Of a DNA stretch of 64,000 bases, positions 51,144-60,274 are shown in pieces; the first letter of the stretch is position 1, and the number at the start of each line of letters is the position of its first letter. Position numbers and translations under genes: made by a program. This stretch comes from Facklamia languida CCUG 37842 (GTDB lineage Bacteria; Bacillota; Bacilli; Lactobacillales; Aerococcaceae), in contig NZ_JH601133.1 of NCBI RefSeq assembly GCF_000245795.1, positions 1,189,887-1,253,886 of the forward strand, given 5' to 3'. The notes under the pieces were generated by a model. The model saw nothing but the letters and a program-made list of their open reading frames with translations, searched no databases and was not told the origin of the DNA.

Positions 51144-52028
51144 ATGAAACGATTATGGCTATTGGTACTGGGCCTTCTGCTTGTTGGATGTCAGACGCAT
51201 CAGAGTGAAGATCAAATCGAGACGAGCCTGGTTGGAACCACTCAAGAAACCCATCATGAAACCAGTGAAGAGGCCCAGGCTACTCCAGAAGGTTCTCAGG
51301 GTCGTCAAGCATGGACGGACTATGCGCATTACGCTGCTCCTAATGAGGAGGGTTACGCCTATCAGATTTATAATGATCCAAGTTTTTCATCAGAAGTTTA
51401 TCCCATTACCGATTCGACGTATTCTAAGGTCCTATTATTCACCTTTGATGACGCCCCTCAGATGCCAAATCCATATGCCCTTGAAATAGCCAAGACACTC
51501 AAGGCTAAAGATGTGAATGCCATCTTTCTAGTGAATGGTATGTACTTAGAGACCGAAGAAGGCCGGCAGATCACCAAGGAAATTTATGATCTTGGATTTG
51601 AGATTGGGAACCATACCCAGACACATCCCAACCTCCATGAACTCGATTATGATCAAGAATATGCTGAAATCAGTCAGACTAGCCAACTGGTTGAAGAAAT
51701 AACAGGTGAGAAGCCGCGATGGTTTCGGCCACCTTTTGGACTTTATACGAAAGATACAATTGCGATCTGTAATGAGCTGGGCATGCAATTAATGACTTGG
51801 AACTTTGGCTATGATTGGATGGATGAGTATTTGGATGCCCAAGCTTTGGTCAATATTTCCCTCACCACCCATCATTTGCATGACGGAGCAAATGTTCTCA
51901 TGCATGACCGGTCCTGGACGCTTGAAGCACTCGATCAGATGATTGATGGCTATCGCGAAATGGGCTATCAAATTGTTGATCCGCTCTTAATTGAATCCAG
52001 AGAAAACATCCTAGCCAGTGAGTCCTAG
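51144..52028 (+). CDS. Polysaccharide deacetylase, lipoprotein
   Basis: 294 residues. Lipoprotein signal with LLVGCQ (Cys about 16), a Glu/Thr-rich linker (about 20-70), then a NodB domain: LLFTFDDAPQMP (catalytic Asp and metal Asp), EIGNHTQTHPNLH (metal His pair) and RWFRPPFGLY (Arg/Pro motif). It probably removes acetyl groups from N-acetylglucosamine in peptidoglycan or a surface polymer, which gives lysozyme resistance in relatives. The TFDDAP variant replaces the common TFDDGP glycine with alanine. Confidence 0.88.
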   Translation: MKRLWLLVLGLLLVGCQTHQSEDQIETSLVGTTQETHHETSEEAQATPEGSQGRQAWTDYAHYAAPNEEGYAYQIYNDPSFSSEVYPITDSTYSKVLLFTFDDAPQMPNPYALEIAKTLKAKDVNAIFLVNGMYLETEEGRQITKEIYDLGFEIGNHTQTHPNLHELDYDQEYAEISQTSQLVEEITGEKPRWFRPPFGLYTKDTIAICNELGMQLMTWNFGYDWMDEYLDAQALVNISLTTHHLHDGANVLMHDRSWTLEALDQMIDGYREMGYQIVDPLLIESRENILASES

Positions 52029-52114
52029 TTTATGAGTAAATGTTCTTTTGGAATCGCGATTAAGCTCCTAGTTAATTGTTAATGGAACTTTAGATCAGGA
52101 GAAAGGAAGAGATG

Positions 52115-53236
52115 ATGACTCAATTTCCCAAAAAATTATTAGCTGGCAGCTTAGTAGGCTTTGCTACTTATAAAGTTTTGCAGTCTATTAAACCGTTCCG
52201 TCACCCCTTGCAGTCTTTTAATCCTAAGGAGCGATTATTAGCCCCATATGATGACCACCTAGCGATTAAATGGTTGCATGAGGATTGTTTTGAAGAAGAA
52301 TGGAACCAGCAGCTCATGCCTTACCTTTTGGACCGGATGGAATCGGGCAGGATTCAATCGCAAGATTTTGCCCTAGCATATGACTTCTACCAAGCTGACC
52401 AAGCCCAAGCGACCCTGGTGCTTGTGCATGGATTTAATGAATTTAAAGAAAAATATCGCGAAGTTATTTACTACTTCCTGCAAGCGGGTATTCAAGTGCT
52501 GGTTTATGATGCCCGTGGACATGGCCATTCCAAGAAGTCGGACCACCATACGATGGTTGATTGTCATAGCTTTGAAGACTACCTGACCGATCTCGATTTG
52601 ATGGTAGACTACGCTCGTCAACGGAGTGATTCAGCCACCCCCGTGTGGTTAATGGGACACTCCATGGGGGGAGCCGTTGTAACAGGGTATGGCCAGGCAC
52701 AAGAGCAAAAGATTGATGGCTTGGTCTTGTCAGCTCCTATGATGGCGATTGAGACTGGAGGTATCCCGGATGAATGGCTCCATCTCTTTACGGATAGGGC
52801 AAAGAAATTAGCCTATGGCCATCGCTATATCCCAACAACCACAGACAAGGAAGCTCTAAAGCGCTTGACCTATCAAACCAATAATAAGCTCTGTAATTCA
52901 GATTCTCGTGGTAGTTTTTACCATGCTTTAAATTTTTCTGAACACCTATACCCAACTTTTTCAGCTTCGATTAATTGGCTCGATTCCGCTCTCGACTTTC
53001 TTCAAGAGATCAATCAACCAGAAAGAATTGAAGGGATGAACCTGCCGGTTCTTCAATTTAGAGCAGAGAAGGACCAGATTGTCCGAGCAAATGGGAATTA
53101 TAATCTTGGCTATTACTTACCAAATGTCTTGAACATAGTTGTTCCAAATAGCCAGCATGAAATTCTTGCAGGCCATGATCCGCAAGTTCAGGCAGTTATC
53201 AGTCAGACTCTATCCTTTATTCAAAGTCACAGTTAA
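52115..53236 (+). CDS. Alpha/beta hydrolase, monoacylglycerol lipase-like
   Basis: 373 residues. Oxyanion region LVLVHGFNEFKEKY, nucleophile elbow WLMGHSMGGAVVTG (Ser about 184), and the acid/His region AEKDQIVRANGNYNLG and NSQHEILAG. The N-terminus has a weak hydrophobic segment (LLAGSLVGFATYKVL), possibly a membrane anchor. Similar proteins in Lactobacillales hydrolyse lysophospholipids or acylglycerols. The second ATG of an adjacent pair is used because AAAGGA is 7 nt before it. Confidence 0.85.
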   Translation: MTQFPKKLLAGSLVGFATYKVLQSIKPFRHPLQSFNPKERLLAPYDDHLAIKWLHEDCFEEEWNQQLMPYLLDRMESGRIQSQDFALAYDFYQADQAQATLVLVHGFNEFKEKYREVIYYFLQAGIQVLVYDARGHGHSKKSDHHTMVDCHSFEDYLTDLDLMVDYARQRSDSATPVWLMGHSMGGAVVTGYGQAQEQKIDGLVLSAPMMAIETGGIPDEWLHLFTDRAKKLAYGHRYIPTTTDKEALKRLTYQTNNKLCNSDSRGSFYHALNFSEHLYPTFSASINWLDSALDFLQEINQPERIEGMNLPVLQFRAEKDQIVRANGNYNLGYYLPNVLNIVVPNSQHEILAGHDPQVQAVISQTLSFIQSHS

Positions 53237-53283
53237 AGGCAAAGAATAGGGTGGTAATCCTCTCGACCTCTTTGAGAAAAGGA

Positions 53284-53347
53284 AAGACACCGAATGAGAA
53301 GCTACTGGCAGGAGAACCTCGCTCAGTGGGCAATCATTCGGTGTCTT
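53284..53347. repeat. Long hairpin between convergent genes
   Basis: AAGACACCGAATGA (53284-53297) is the exact reverse complement of TCATTCGGTGTCTT (53334-53347). An inner CTACTG/CAGTGG pair is possible. No long T-run adjoins. The architecture, a 14-bp outer arm and structured interior between convergent genes, matches the element at 22851-22967. Confidence 0.7.
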
Positions 53348-53450
53348 GTGTTGTTAATTCTTTGAAAGTAATTATCGAGTCATTCATTATCAATCAGTCA
53401 GCCAGGGCGAGTTATCGACGCCTTGAAAGGCTTTAATGATAGGAGTTAGG

Positions 53451-54296
53451 CTATTTGCCAGAATAAGCAATAATGAGCCCGTGACGTTGGGCATAAAAAC
53501 TACAAAGTCCTGAACAAGCTAAGGTGGTGACCTTAACTTGTGGGTAATGCTGGCGGACTAGGTTGGCAAAATCTTGACAGCCGTCGGGATTTAGAACATG
53601 GCTAATGACTAGTTCCAAACCGTCAAAATGATTATGCTTCATTTCTTCTAACATGGCTTTCATGGCTCGTCTTGTTCCTTTAGCTTTTTGGGCTAATTCA
53701 ATGGTTCCTTCCGGTGAGCGTTTGCCAATCAAACGAATCCCGAGGAGGCCAATCATTTGACCAATAATTTTTGAAATGCGGCCATTCTTGACTAGACTAT
53801 CGACGGACTCTAATAAGAAGTTCGTATGAGTGGATCGGTGGAAGGCTTCTAACTTTGAGATAACAGTTTCGAAGTCTAGGTCTTGTTGGATGAGGTCGAT
53901 CGCCTGATAGATCAACAAGTCAATTTCAGCACCCGCTGAATGGGTATTGAAGATATAGATGTTCGCATGCGGATTCTTTTCTAAGACCATTTCTTTGGCG
54001 AGGACGGCTGAGTTGTAAGAACCAGAGATATTGGCTGATAGGGTAAAGCACAAAATATTGTCTGCTCCTTCATAAGCCTTAGCGTAAGCATCTGGACCAG
54101 GACAAGCAGAAGTTGCGGCAATCTTAGTTGCTTCCATTCGGTCCATAATTTGCGCTATCTTCAGTGTATGATCGTCTGTAAAAATATGGTTATCAATATT
54201 TAAAATTAGTGGAACACGTTCGTATTGAATGGTGGGGGACAAGTCACTGATTGACTGAATGTCTGCCCCAGAATCACTTACAATTTTCCAAGTCAT
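53451..54296 (-). CDS. DegV-family fatty-acid-binding protein
   Basis: 281 residues. WKIVSDSGADI at the N-terminus, then TSACPGPDAYAKAYEGADNI, the DegV T-S-x-P-S/G type lipid-head loop, SANISGSYNSAVLA, and the C-terminal half with RISKIIGQMIGLLGIRLIGK. FakB/DegV proteins bind a fatty acid for phosphorylation by FakA. The start at 54296 is preferred to a TTG two codons earlier because GAGG is 8 nt upstream. Confidence 0.9.
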   Translation of the reverse strand: MTWKIVSDSGADIQSISDLSPTIQYERVPLILNIDNHIFTDDHTLKIAQIMDRMEATKIAATSACPGPDAYAKAYEGADNILCFTLSANISGSYNSAVLAKEMVLEKNPHANIYIFNTHSAGAEIDLLIYQAIDLIQQDLDFETVISKLEAFHRSTHTNFLLESVDSLVKNGRISKIIGQMIGLLGIRLIGKRSPEGTIELAQKAKGTRRAMKAMLEEMKHNHFDGLELVISHVLNPDGCQDFANLVRQHYPQVKVTTLACSGLCSFYAQRHGLIIAYSGK

Positions 54297-54435
54297 AGGC
54301 AAAACCTCTTTTGATTTCTTTGGTCCTAGTATAACGAACTAATAATATTCTTGCAATTTCTTTGTTGGTTAGGACTTGCAAATTCTATGGTATAATAGGT
54401 AAAATGAATATAAATGATTGCTAGGAGGAAGCGTT

Positions 54436-55059
54436 ATGTTGGGAAATATTCATCAATCCAATTTACCGATACTTGTCCGATTTGTTTTCGGGGCCCTCGG
54501 GGTTGCCTTTGCTATGATTAACCAAGTTGATTATGCCATGATGTCCTTAATTATCGTAAGCATTCTAACCATTACCCATTCTGAGATCGATCAATATTTT
54601 GAATATCAAGAGGATGCCTTATCCTTCGGTCTAGAGCTAGAAGTTCTAGCGGATTTTATTGGATATGGCTTAGTACCAGCTGCAATCCTTCAATCTCTAG
54701 CAGGAGGGGCTGTCTGGGGTGTTATTGTTGCAGCCATCTACATGCTCGCGGTTGGGATCCGACTTGCCCATTTCAACCGTCCGCAAGAATTTCAAGGGGA
54801 ACAAGTTGAGCTGGATCATTCTTATTTGGGTCTACCGATTCTAGCTGTTGTCCCAGTGCTTGCCATCCTCTTATTAATTCATTTCTTTGCTAAAGGGGCC
54901 TGGTTAGCCATGGTCCTAGCGGTTCTATTACTTGTCTTGGCGGTTGGTTATGTGATGGCACGCCCCATTCCGAAGTTGACCAAGGAACAGTGGCGCTATA
55001 CCGTGATGGGACTCATTGTGGTGCTCATTGTTTTCCTAGCTTTTAGTATTTTCTTGTAA
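54436..55059 (+). CDS. CDP-alcohol phosphatidyltransferase homologue with degenerate active site
   Basis: 207 residues, about six helices. FGLELEVLADFIGYGLVPAAI matches the second half of the family motif in phosphatidylserine synthases (FGKxLDSLAD), but the leading DGxxAR segment is replaced by DQYFEYQEDA, so D-G, A and R are lost, and the first Asp of the FG..LDS..D block is Glu. It is probably catalytically inactive or has a changed function. The start at 54436 follows AGGAGGAAGCGTT. It precedes a 5'-nucleotidase-like gene. Confidence 0.65.
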   Translation: MLGNIHQSNLPILVRFVFGALGVAFAMINQVDYAMMSLIIVSILTITHSEIDQYFEYQEDALSFGLELEVLADFIGYGLVPAAILQSLAGGAVWGVIVAAIYMLAVGIRLAHFNRPQEFQGEQVELDHSYLGLPILAVVPVLAILLLIHFFAKGAWLAMVLAVLLLVLAVGYVMARPIPKLTKEQWRYTVMGLIVVLIVFLAFSIFL

Positions 55060-55147
55060 TTTTTGCAGAAGTAACGGTTCCTCCATTGAATGATTAGGGA
55101 CGTTACTTCTTTCTTTTTTGTTTTTATAAGGGAGGTAGTTGGCGAGT

Positions 55148-56518
55148 ATGAAAGTCCATATCCTACATACGAATGATCTTCATGGACACCTTGAGCATAT
55201 AGACCTTCTAGCAAAGTATATTCAACAACGACGGGATGAGATTGAACAAGCAGGCGATAAGATGATCCTATGTGATGTGGGCGATGCGATCGACTTTTGG
55301 CATCCTTTAGTAGAAGCAACGCACGGACAAATCATTGTCGACTTATTTAACCAAGTTCAGTATGATGTAGTTACATTGGGTAATAATGAAGGCTTAAATA
55401 TTTCTCGACCCCACTTTGACCGTCTGGTTCAAGCTGCTCAATATTCCTTTGTATGTGGGAATTTAAGGGCAAGCCATGAGAAGTCCGATTTAGATAGCGT
55501 CCACCAAGTTGTGATTAAAGAATTGGATGGTGTACGGATCGCCTTCTTAGGGCTCACCGCGCCTTACCCGAGTTACTCTTTGAATGGTTACCAGGTCTTG
55601 GACCCCTATGATGTGCTTGAAGATCAATTGCAAGCTCTCCATGCAAGATCGTCAGAATGGGACTATCTCGTCTTGCTCTCCCACCTGGGTTACCAGGCGG
55701 ATCGCGAGATTGCCCAACGCTTTGAAGGCATTGATTTGATCCTAGGAGGACATACCCACCATTACCTTCGCTACGGGGAAAGGATATCTGGTGTCACCTT
55801 AGCTGCTTGCGGGCGTTATGGGGAATACATTGGAGAAGTGGTCCTGGATGATTCGTCTAAGGACTTGGTCGTCTCGACTAAGTCGCTTAATGAAATAAAG
55901 GAAGGTATTACCCCTGGCTCCTTTAAGGATTATCTGAATCAAGGGAAATTGCAACTCGATACGGAAGCAGTGGCCTGGCTACCAGAACCGTGGGATTCTC
56001 ATTTAACTGCAGGTCAGAATTCCTTGATTGAACAAACTTTCAATGCTATTTGTGACCAGATGGATTGCTGCCTGGCCATGCTATCAACTGGTATGTTCTT
56101 GACAGGCTTGCCACAAGGAAGAGTCAATATGAGACATTTACATCAAGCCCTGCCTCATCCTGTCCATGTTGTAAAGCTTCACATCCAAGGACTCCACCTT
56201 CGTAAGGCCCTATGGGAAATTCAGTCTCAAAGAGAGCAGCTGGTTGATCGGCATGTGTCTGGATGTGGTTTTCGCGGCAAGTATTTCGGCGAGATGGTCT
56301 TCAGGGGCATCGCTTATGATTCGGCCCATAATGACTGGTTAATTGAAGGGCTTCCTTTGAATGACCAACAAACTTACCAGCTTGTAACCCTTGACCACTA
56401 CCTACTTTTACCATTCTTTCCTAGTTTAAGAGACCATATTGAGATTCAGATTTTATTCCCAGATTTCTTGCGTCAGATCATGCGGCGCTATTTGCAAGAA
56501 CATTATCCCTTGATTTGA
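55148..56518 (+). CDS. 5'-nucleotidase/UshA-like metallophosphoesterase (YunD type)
   Basis: 456 residues. Metallophosphatase motifs HILHTNDLHGHLEHI, DVGDAIDFW, TLGNNEGL (GNHE variant), LLSHLGYQADREIAQ and ILGGHTHHYL. The C-terminal 5'-nucleotidase domain has MLSTGMFLTGLPQGRV. No signal peptide, thus cytoplasmic, as for Bacillus YunD. Start 55148, with a possible alternative TTG at 55139 near GGGAGG. It heads a yunD-yutD-yutF-like gene group. Confidence 0.88.
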   Translation: MKVHILHTNDLHGHLEHIDLLAKYIQQRRDEIEQAGDKMILCDVGDAIDFWHPLVEATHGQIIVDLFNQVQYDVVTLGNNEGLNISRPHFDRLVQAAQYSFVCGNLRASHEKSDLDSVHQVVIKELDGVRIAFLGLTAPYPSYSLNGYQVLDPYDVLEDQLQALHARSSEWDYLVLLSHLGYQADREIAQRFEGIDLILGGHTHHYLRYGERISGVTLAACGRYGEYIGEVVLDDSSKDLVVSTKSLNEIKEGITPGSFKDYLNQGKLQLDTEAVAWLPEPWDSHLTAGQNSLIEQTFNAICDQMDCCLAMLSTGMFLTGLPQGRVNMRHLHQALPHPVHVVKLHIQGLHLRKALWEIQSQREQLVDRHVSGCGFRGKYFGEMVFRGIAYDSAHNDWLIEGLPLNDQQTYQLVTLDHYLLLPFFPSLRDHIEIQILFPDFLRQIMRRYLQEHYPLI

Positions 56519-56543
56519 ATTTTATTTAGAGGAGTTATTTGAC

Positions 56544-57239
56544 ATGACACAAGATGCAACAGATAAAGGTTTTGACTTGACAGACTATCTAGAAGACTTA
56601 TTGCGGCCTGATCAAGGTGAAATAGAAAAAAATATTTCCAAAGTGGATGACCACCATCTCTTGATCGAGGGAGAAGAGTATCAAGTATTAGTGGATCATG
56701 CTAACGGCTACCGTTATGATGCCTTCTTTGATCGTTACCAAGATTTTTTTGCGAAGTATGATTATATTGTGGGAGATTGGGCATCCGATCAACTGCGTTT
56801 ACGCGGTTTCTATCAAATCGGGACTCCAAAGGTTCCTTATGATCAACGGATTGAGACATTAGAAGACTATTTGAATGAGTACTGTAATTTTGGTGCAAGC
56901 TACTTTGTGATAGGTAAGACAAAGAGTCTCCTTGACTATCCCCAGTTAACGGAAGACCTTCGTGCGGGTAAATTTGCGAGTTTACCAAGTAAGTCGCGTA
57001 ATCAAAAAAGGTCATTTGCAACCAAGTCACCTCATTACAAAAAAAATCAGCGCAACCATCGTAAAAGATCGAGCCAGTCTTCTCATAAGGACCGTAGCTT
57101 GGTCCAGGACAGGGAGACAGGCAAAGGGAAAAATAATTTTAAACTCCGTCAAAATGATCGACAAACTCGCTTCAGTCATTCGAATCGAAATACTAAGACT
57201 CATAAGGGACATTTTACGATTAAGCAGAAAAAGTCCTAA
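56544..57239 (+). CDS. YutD-family protein (DUF1027) with basic tail
   Basis: 231 residues. The DUF1027/YutD core is about 50-150 (DHANGYRYDAFFDRYQ, YDYIVGDWASDQLRLRGFY). The C-terminal 80 residues are Arg, Lys, Ser, Asn and Gln-rich and probably disordered, suggesting nucleic acid binding. Bacillus YutD ends sooner. Unknown function. It follows the YunD-like gene by 25 nt. Confidence 0.86.
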   Translation: MTQDATDKGFDLTDYLEDLLRPDQGEIEKNISKVDDHHLLIEGEEYQVLVDHANGYRYDAFFDRYQDFFAKYDYIVGDWASDQLRLRGFYQIGTPKVPYDQRIETLEDYLNEYCNFGASYFVIGKTKSLLDYPQLTEDLRAGKFASLPSKSRNQKRSFATKSPHYKKNQRNHRKRSSQSSHKDRSLVQDRETGKGKNNFKLRQNDRQTRFSHSNRNTKTHKGHFTIKQKKS

Positions 57240-57263
57240 GTCGTTCTTTAGAGAGGGGATTCT

Positions 57264-58037
57264 ATGCGACCATATCAAGGTTATATTATTGATTTAGACG
57301 GGACAACTTATGTTGGCCAACACTGTTTACCAGAGGCTGAAGATTTTATTCATCAGTTAAAAGCGGCTAATCGCCATTATCTCTTTATGACCAATAATGC
57401 AACAAGAAGTATCGAGGCCATCTATGACCACTTATTTCATGATCTAAACCTGCCCGTTACGCCGCATCAAATTTATACGTCTGCAACGGCAGCGGTCGAA
57501 TACCTGAAACAAAATCATGCGGACCAAAGAATAATGGTTATCGGTGAACCTTCTTTGAAGCAGGCGGTTGAATCGAGTGGTCTCTGCTTGGATCAAACTC
57601 GAGATGCAGAGGTTGTGCTTCAAGCCTTGCAACGGGATGTGACATACTCAGACTTGTTGACGGCAACGCAGGCTCTTTTGAAGGGGGCGGATTTTGTCGT
57701 AACCAATCAAGATCAATTGATTCCAACTGAAGAGGGGCCTGCACCTAGTTCTGGACCGATCACCGCTTTTCTTGAGCGGGCCAGCCAAGTCAAGCCCCAT
57801 TTAATCGGCAAGCCTTCTCCCTCGATTATCGAAGCAGCCATCAATAAAATGGGCCTGACCAAAGATAAGGTCCTAGTAGTTGGCGATAATTATGAGACGG
57901 ATATACAAGCCGGTTATTTAGCGGGGGTCGACACCCTATTAGTTCTAACAGGTGTTACGGATAAGACAATGATTCCTCACTTTACCTATCAGCCGACCTA
58001 TATTCTGGATGATTTAAGTCAAGTGGTTGTCCAATGA
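57264..58037 (+). CDS. HAD-family phosphatase, NagD/YutF type
   Basis: 257 residues. Motif I YIIDLDGTTYVG (about 6-17), motif II MTNNATRS, a C2 cap, motif III IGKPSPSIIEAAINKMGL and motif IV VVGDNYETDIQAGYLAG. The NagD-like group dephosphorylates small phosphates such as nucleotides or sugar phosphates. The stop overlaps the next start by 4 bp. Confidence 0.93.
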   Translation: MRPYQGYIIDLDGTTYVGQHCLPEAEDFIHQLKAANRHYLFMTNNATRSIEAIYDHLFHDLNLPVTPHQIYTSATAAVEYLKQNHADQRIMVIGEPSLKQAVESSGLCLDQTRDAEVVLQALQRDVTYSDLLTATQALLKGADFVVTNQDQLIPTEEGPAPSSGPITAFLERASQVKPHLIGKPSPSIIEAAINKMGLTKDKVLVVGDNYETDIQAGYLAGVDTLLVLTGVTDKTMIPHFTYQPTYILDDLSQVVVQ

Positions 58038-58666
58038 AGCAACAAGTGCGATCAATCCTAACAACGCTCCTCTTTATCTTAACGAGCTTGAGCTTAGCTA
58101 TCATCACGACCCTTTTGACTTCACCAATTATTTATCGTTTGGCCAACCAATTCTTTCATTGGCAAGACCAGGTTGGAATCAGCCAAGAAGCCTTACTTGA
58201 TAACTATCAGCGAATGATCGACTATCTGATTTTTCCAGCCTATACCGCATTAGAACTACCAGACTTTTCTTTCTCGACGGGTGGTTTACAGCACTTTGCG
58301 GAAGTTAAGCTACTTTTCCAACTTACCATGGTTGTAGGGATTGTCTGCATCATCCTATCAGGCTTTACCATCTATCATTTACGACACCGAAAGCGTAAAG
58401 TGCCTTACTTAAAATATTGGCTAAAGGGAGCTTTTGTCTTACCTTTGCTGCTTCTTTTCGTCTTTTTTATCGCTTTTGATCAGGTGTTTATCAGCTTTCA
58501 CCATCTTCTATTCCGCAATGACTTATGGCTATTTGATCCATTGACGGATCCAATTATTCAAGTGCTTCCTCAATTTTTCTTTATGATCTTATTCATTGTG
58601 ACGATTATTTATTATGCGATTTATTTGCTGGCCATCCAATGGTCCTTTTACCATAAATTAAAATAG
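58034..58666 (+). CDS. TIGR01906-type integral membrane protein
   Basis: 210 residues with four helices (about 8-30, 95-118, 133-155, 178-205). The extracellular region (YRLANQFFHWQDQVGISQEALLDNYQRMIDYLIFP, read as separate pieces) matches the Lactobacillales proteins assigned to TIGR01906, which usually stand next to a NagD gene as here. Function unknown. Confidence 0.85.
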   Translation: MKQQVRSILTTLLFILTSLSLAIITTLLTSPIIYRLANQFFHWQDQVGISQEALLDNYQRMIDYLIFPAYTALELPDFSFSTGGLQHFAEVKLLFQLTMVVGIVCIILSGFTIYHLRHRKRKVPYLKYWLKGAFVLPLLLLFVFFIAFDQVFISFHHLLFRNDLWLFDPLTDPIIQVLPQFFFMILFIVTIIYYAIYLLAIQWSFYHKLK

Positions 58667-58677
58667 ATGATCCAACA

Positions 58678-58720
58678 AAAAAGACCAGCTTGTGGACGAT
58701 GTGCCAAAGCTGGTCTTTTT
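58678..58720. terminator. Bidirectional terminator
   Basis: AAGACCAGCTT (58681-58691) pairs with AAGCTGGTCTT (58707-58717), A-run before and T-run after. Serves convergent genes. Confidence 0.88.
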
Positions 58721-58740
58721 GAATCAAGCGGTTTGCTTGG

Positions 58741-59253
58741 TTAGAGATTTACTTCATGTTGAGCATGGGCAATTCGGCTTGCAGCAGCAGCTGCTAGGGC
58801 CCCCACTATATCATCAATGAAAGTGTTACATAACTTGCCTTTTTGGTCGTTTAATTCCCCAATAATTCCGGGCTTTAATTTGTCAACGTAACCGAAGTTC
58901 GTCAATCCAATAGAACCATAAACGTTCACAATTGATAGGATCAGGATTTCATCGATTCCATAAAGGCCCTCATCACGCATGAGGATATCGGTCAGAATGG
59001 GGGACAACTTTTCTTCTTCAGCAAGCTTATCTAATTCAATCCCTGTTACGATCGCATTTTGCACTTCACGTTTTTGCATGACAGCATGGACATTTTCAAT
59101 GCAAGTCTCCTTCGTTAAGTCGCTCACATATGCGCCTTGTAAATCTAAAACAATATCTGCAATATCTGCTATTTTGACTCCGCGTTCTTCGAGTAAGCGA
59201 TAGGCTTCTTGCATCAGACGGTTTTCTTCGACAACTGCTTTTGAATTTTTCAT
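58741..59253 (-). CDS. pgpA: Phosphatidylglycerophosphatase A (YutG-like)
   Basis: 170 residues. GLYGIDEILILSIVNVYGSIGLTNFGYVDKLKPG and FIDDIVGALAAAAASRIAHA correspond to the PgpA/YutG core. It dephosphorylates phosphatidylglycerophosphate; Firmicute YutG forms are soluble and smaller. Overlaps the flavoprotein gene by one base. Confidence 0.87.
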   Translation of the reverse strand: MKNSKAVVEENRLMQEAYRLLEERGVKIADIADIVLDLQGAYVSDLTKETCIENVHAVMQKREVQNAIVTGIELDKLAEEEKLSPILTDILMRDEGLYGIDEILILSIVNVYGSIGLTNFGYVDKLKPGIIGELNDQKGKLCNTFIDDIVGALAAAAASRIAHAQHEVNL

Positions 59254-60245
59254 TAAAGTATCTCTCCTTCAAATAAACTGGATGAATGAATGGGGGATGG
59301 TTGATAGGACGGGTTCGCATAGTAGAGGGCTTGGTTTACAGCAAGCGGGGCCTCTCCAAATCCACTTGCAATAATTTTGACTTTGCCGTCATAGTGAGCG
59401 ATATCGCCAACTGCAAAGATTCCTTTAACAGTTGTTTCCATATGACAATCGACTTGAACTTGATTGTGTTGAATGGCAACCCCCCATTTTTTGGCGCTAT
59501 TTAATGAGGTAGAAAAACCATAATTGACCACTAGCTGATCGACTTCAAGAAAGAGGGGGTCTTTGGTTTTAGCGCGTTCCAGGTGAAGACCCGTGAGTTG
59601 ACCAAGGTCACCTTGTAATGCCTTGATGAGATAAGGCTTTATCTGCTGAACACTTGAATGTTCCAATCGCTCAACACTATACTCGAGGGCACGAAACTGG
59701 TCACGGCGATGAATGAGATAGACCCTATCAGCAATACCTTCTAAGGTTAAAGCCCAATCAACAGCTGAGTCCCCGCCACCCGCCAGGGCAACCGTCTTTC
59801 CACGAAAGTCTTCTGGATTCTTTATAATATAATGCAGGCTTTGATCTTCGTATTCCTGGGCCTTATCTAAGTTAAGCTTGCGGGGTTGAAAAGCACCATT
59901 TCCAGTAGCGATAATAACGGATTTCGCATAATGTGTGGTCTGGTTAGTCTGTATTTCGAAAATTCCTTGGTCATTTTTGGTAATCATCAGGACTTCTTGA
60001 CCCAAGCAAAAATCATTCTCAAATCGACTTAACTGGTTTAGAAGTTGTTGGGTGAGTTCTGTCCCTGTAATGGAGGGGTAGCCAGGAATATCATATATAA
60101 GTTTTTCACCATAAATATGAGCGGGTTGACCACCTGGAGCCTTTAATGAATCAAGGACTTTGACACTTGCTTTTCGCATTTGAGCATAGAAGGCTGTATA
60201 TAAACCAACGGGTCCCGCCCCAATGATAAGTATATCGGTTAGCAT
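59253..60245 (-). CDS. Ferredoxin-NADP+ reductase-like flavoprotein (YumC type)
   Basis: 330 residues. FAD site IIGAGPVGLYTAFYAQMRKA, NADPH site VALAGGGDSAVDWALTL (about 152-168), and the C-terminal FAVGDIAHYDGKVKIIASGFGEAPLAVNQA. No CxxC active-site pair, which separates it from thioredoxin reductase. Bacillus YumC reduces flavodoxin or ferredoxin. Upstream gene of pgpA in a two-gene operon. Confidence 0.92.
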   Translation of the reverse strand: MLTDILIIGAGPVGLYTAFYAQMRKASVKVLDSLKAPGGQPAHIYGEKLIYDIPGYPSITGTELTQQLLNQLSRFENDFCLGQEVLMITKNDQGIFEIQTNQTTHYAKSVIIATGNGAFQPRKLNLDKAQEYEDQSLHYIIKNPEDFRGKTVALAGGGDSAVDWALTLEGIADRVYLIHRRDQFRALEYSVERLEHSSVQQIKPYLIKALQGDLGQLTGLHLERAKTKDPLFLEVDQLVVNYGFSTSLNSAKKWGVAIQHNQVQVDCHMETTVKGIFAVGDIAHYDGKVKIIASGFGEAPLAVNQALYYANPSYQPSPIHSSSLFEGEIL

Positions 60246-60274
60246 TGCATTTAATTCCTCCTACTCTTTACAAA

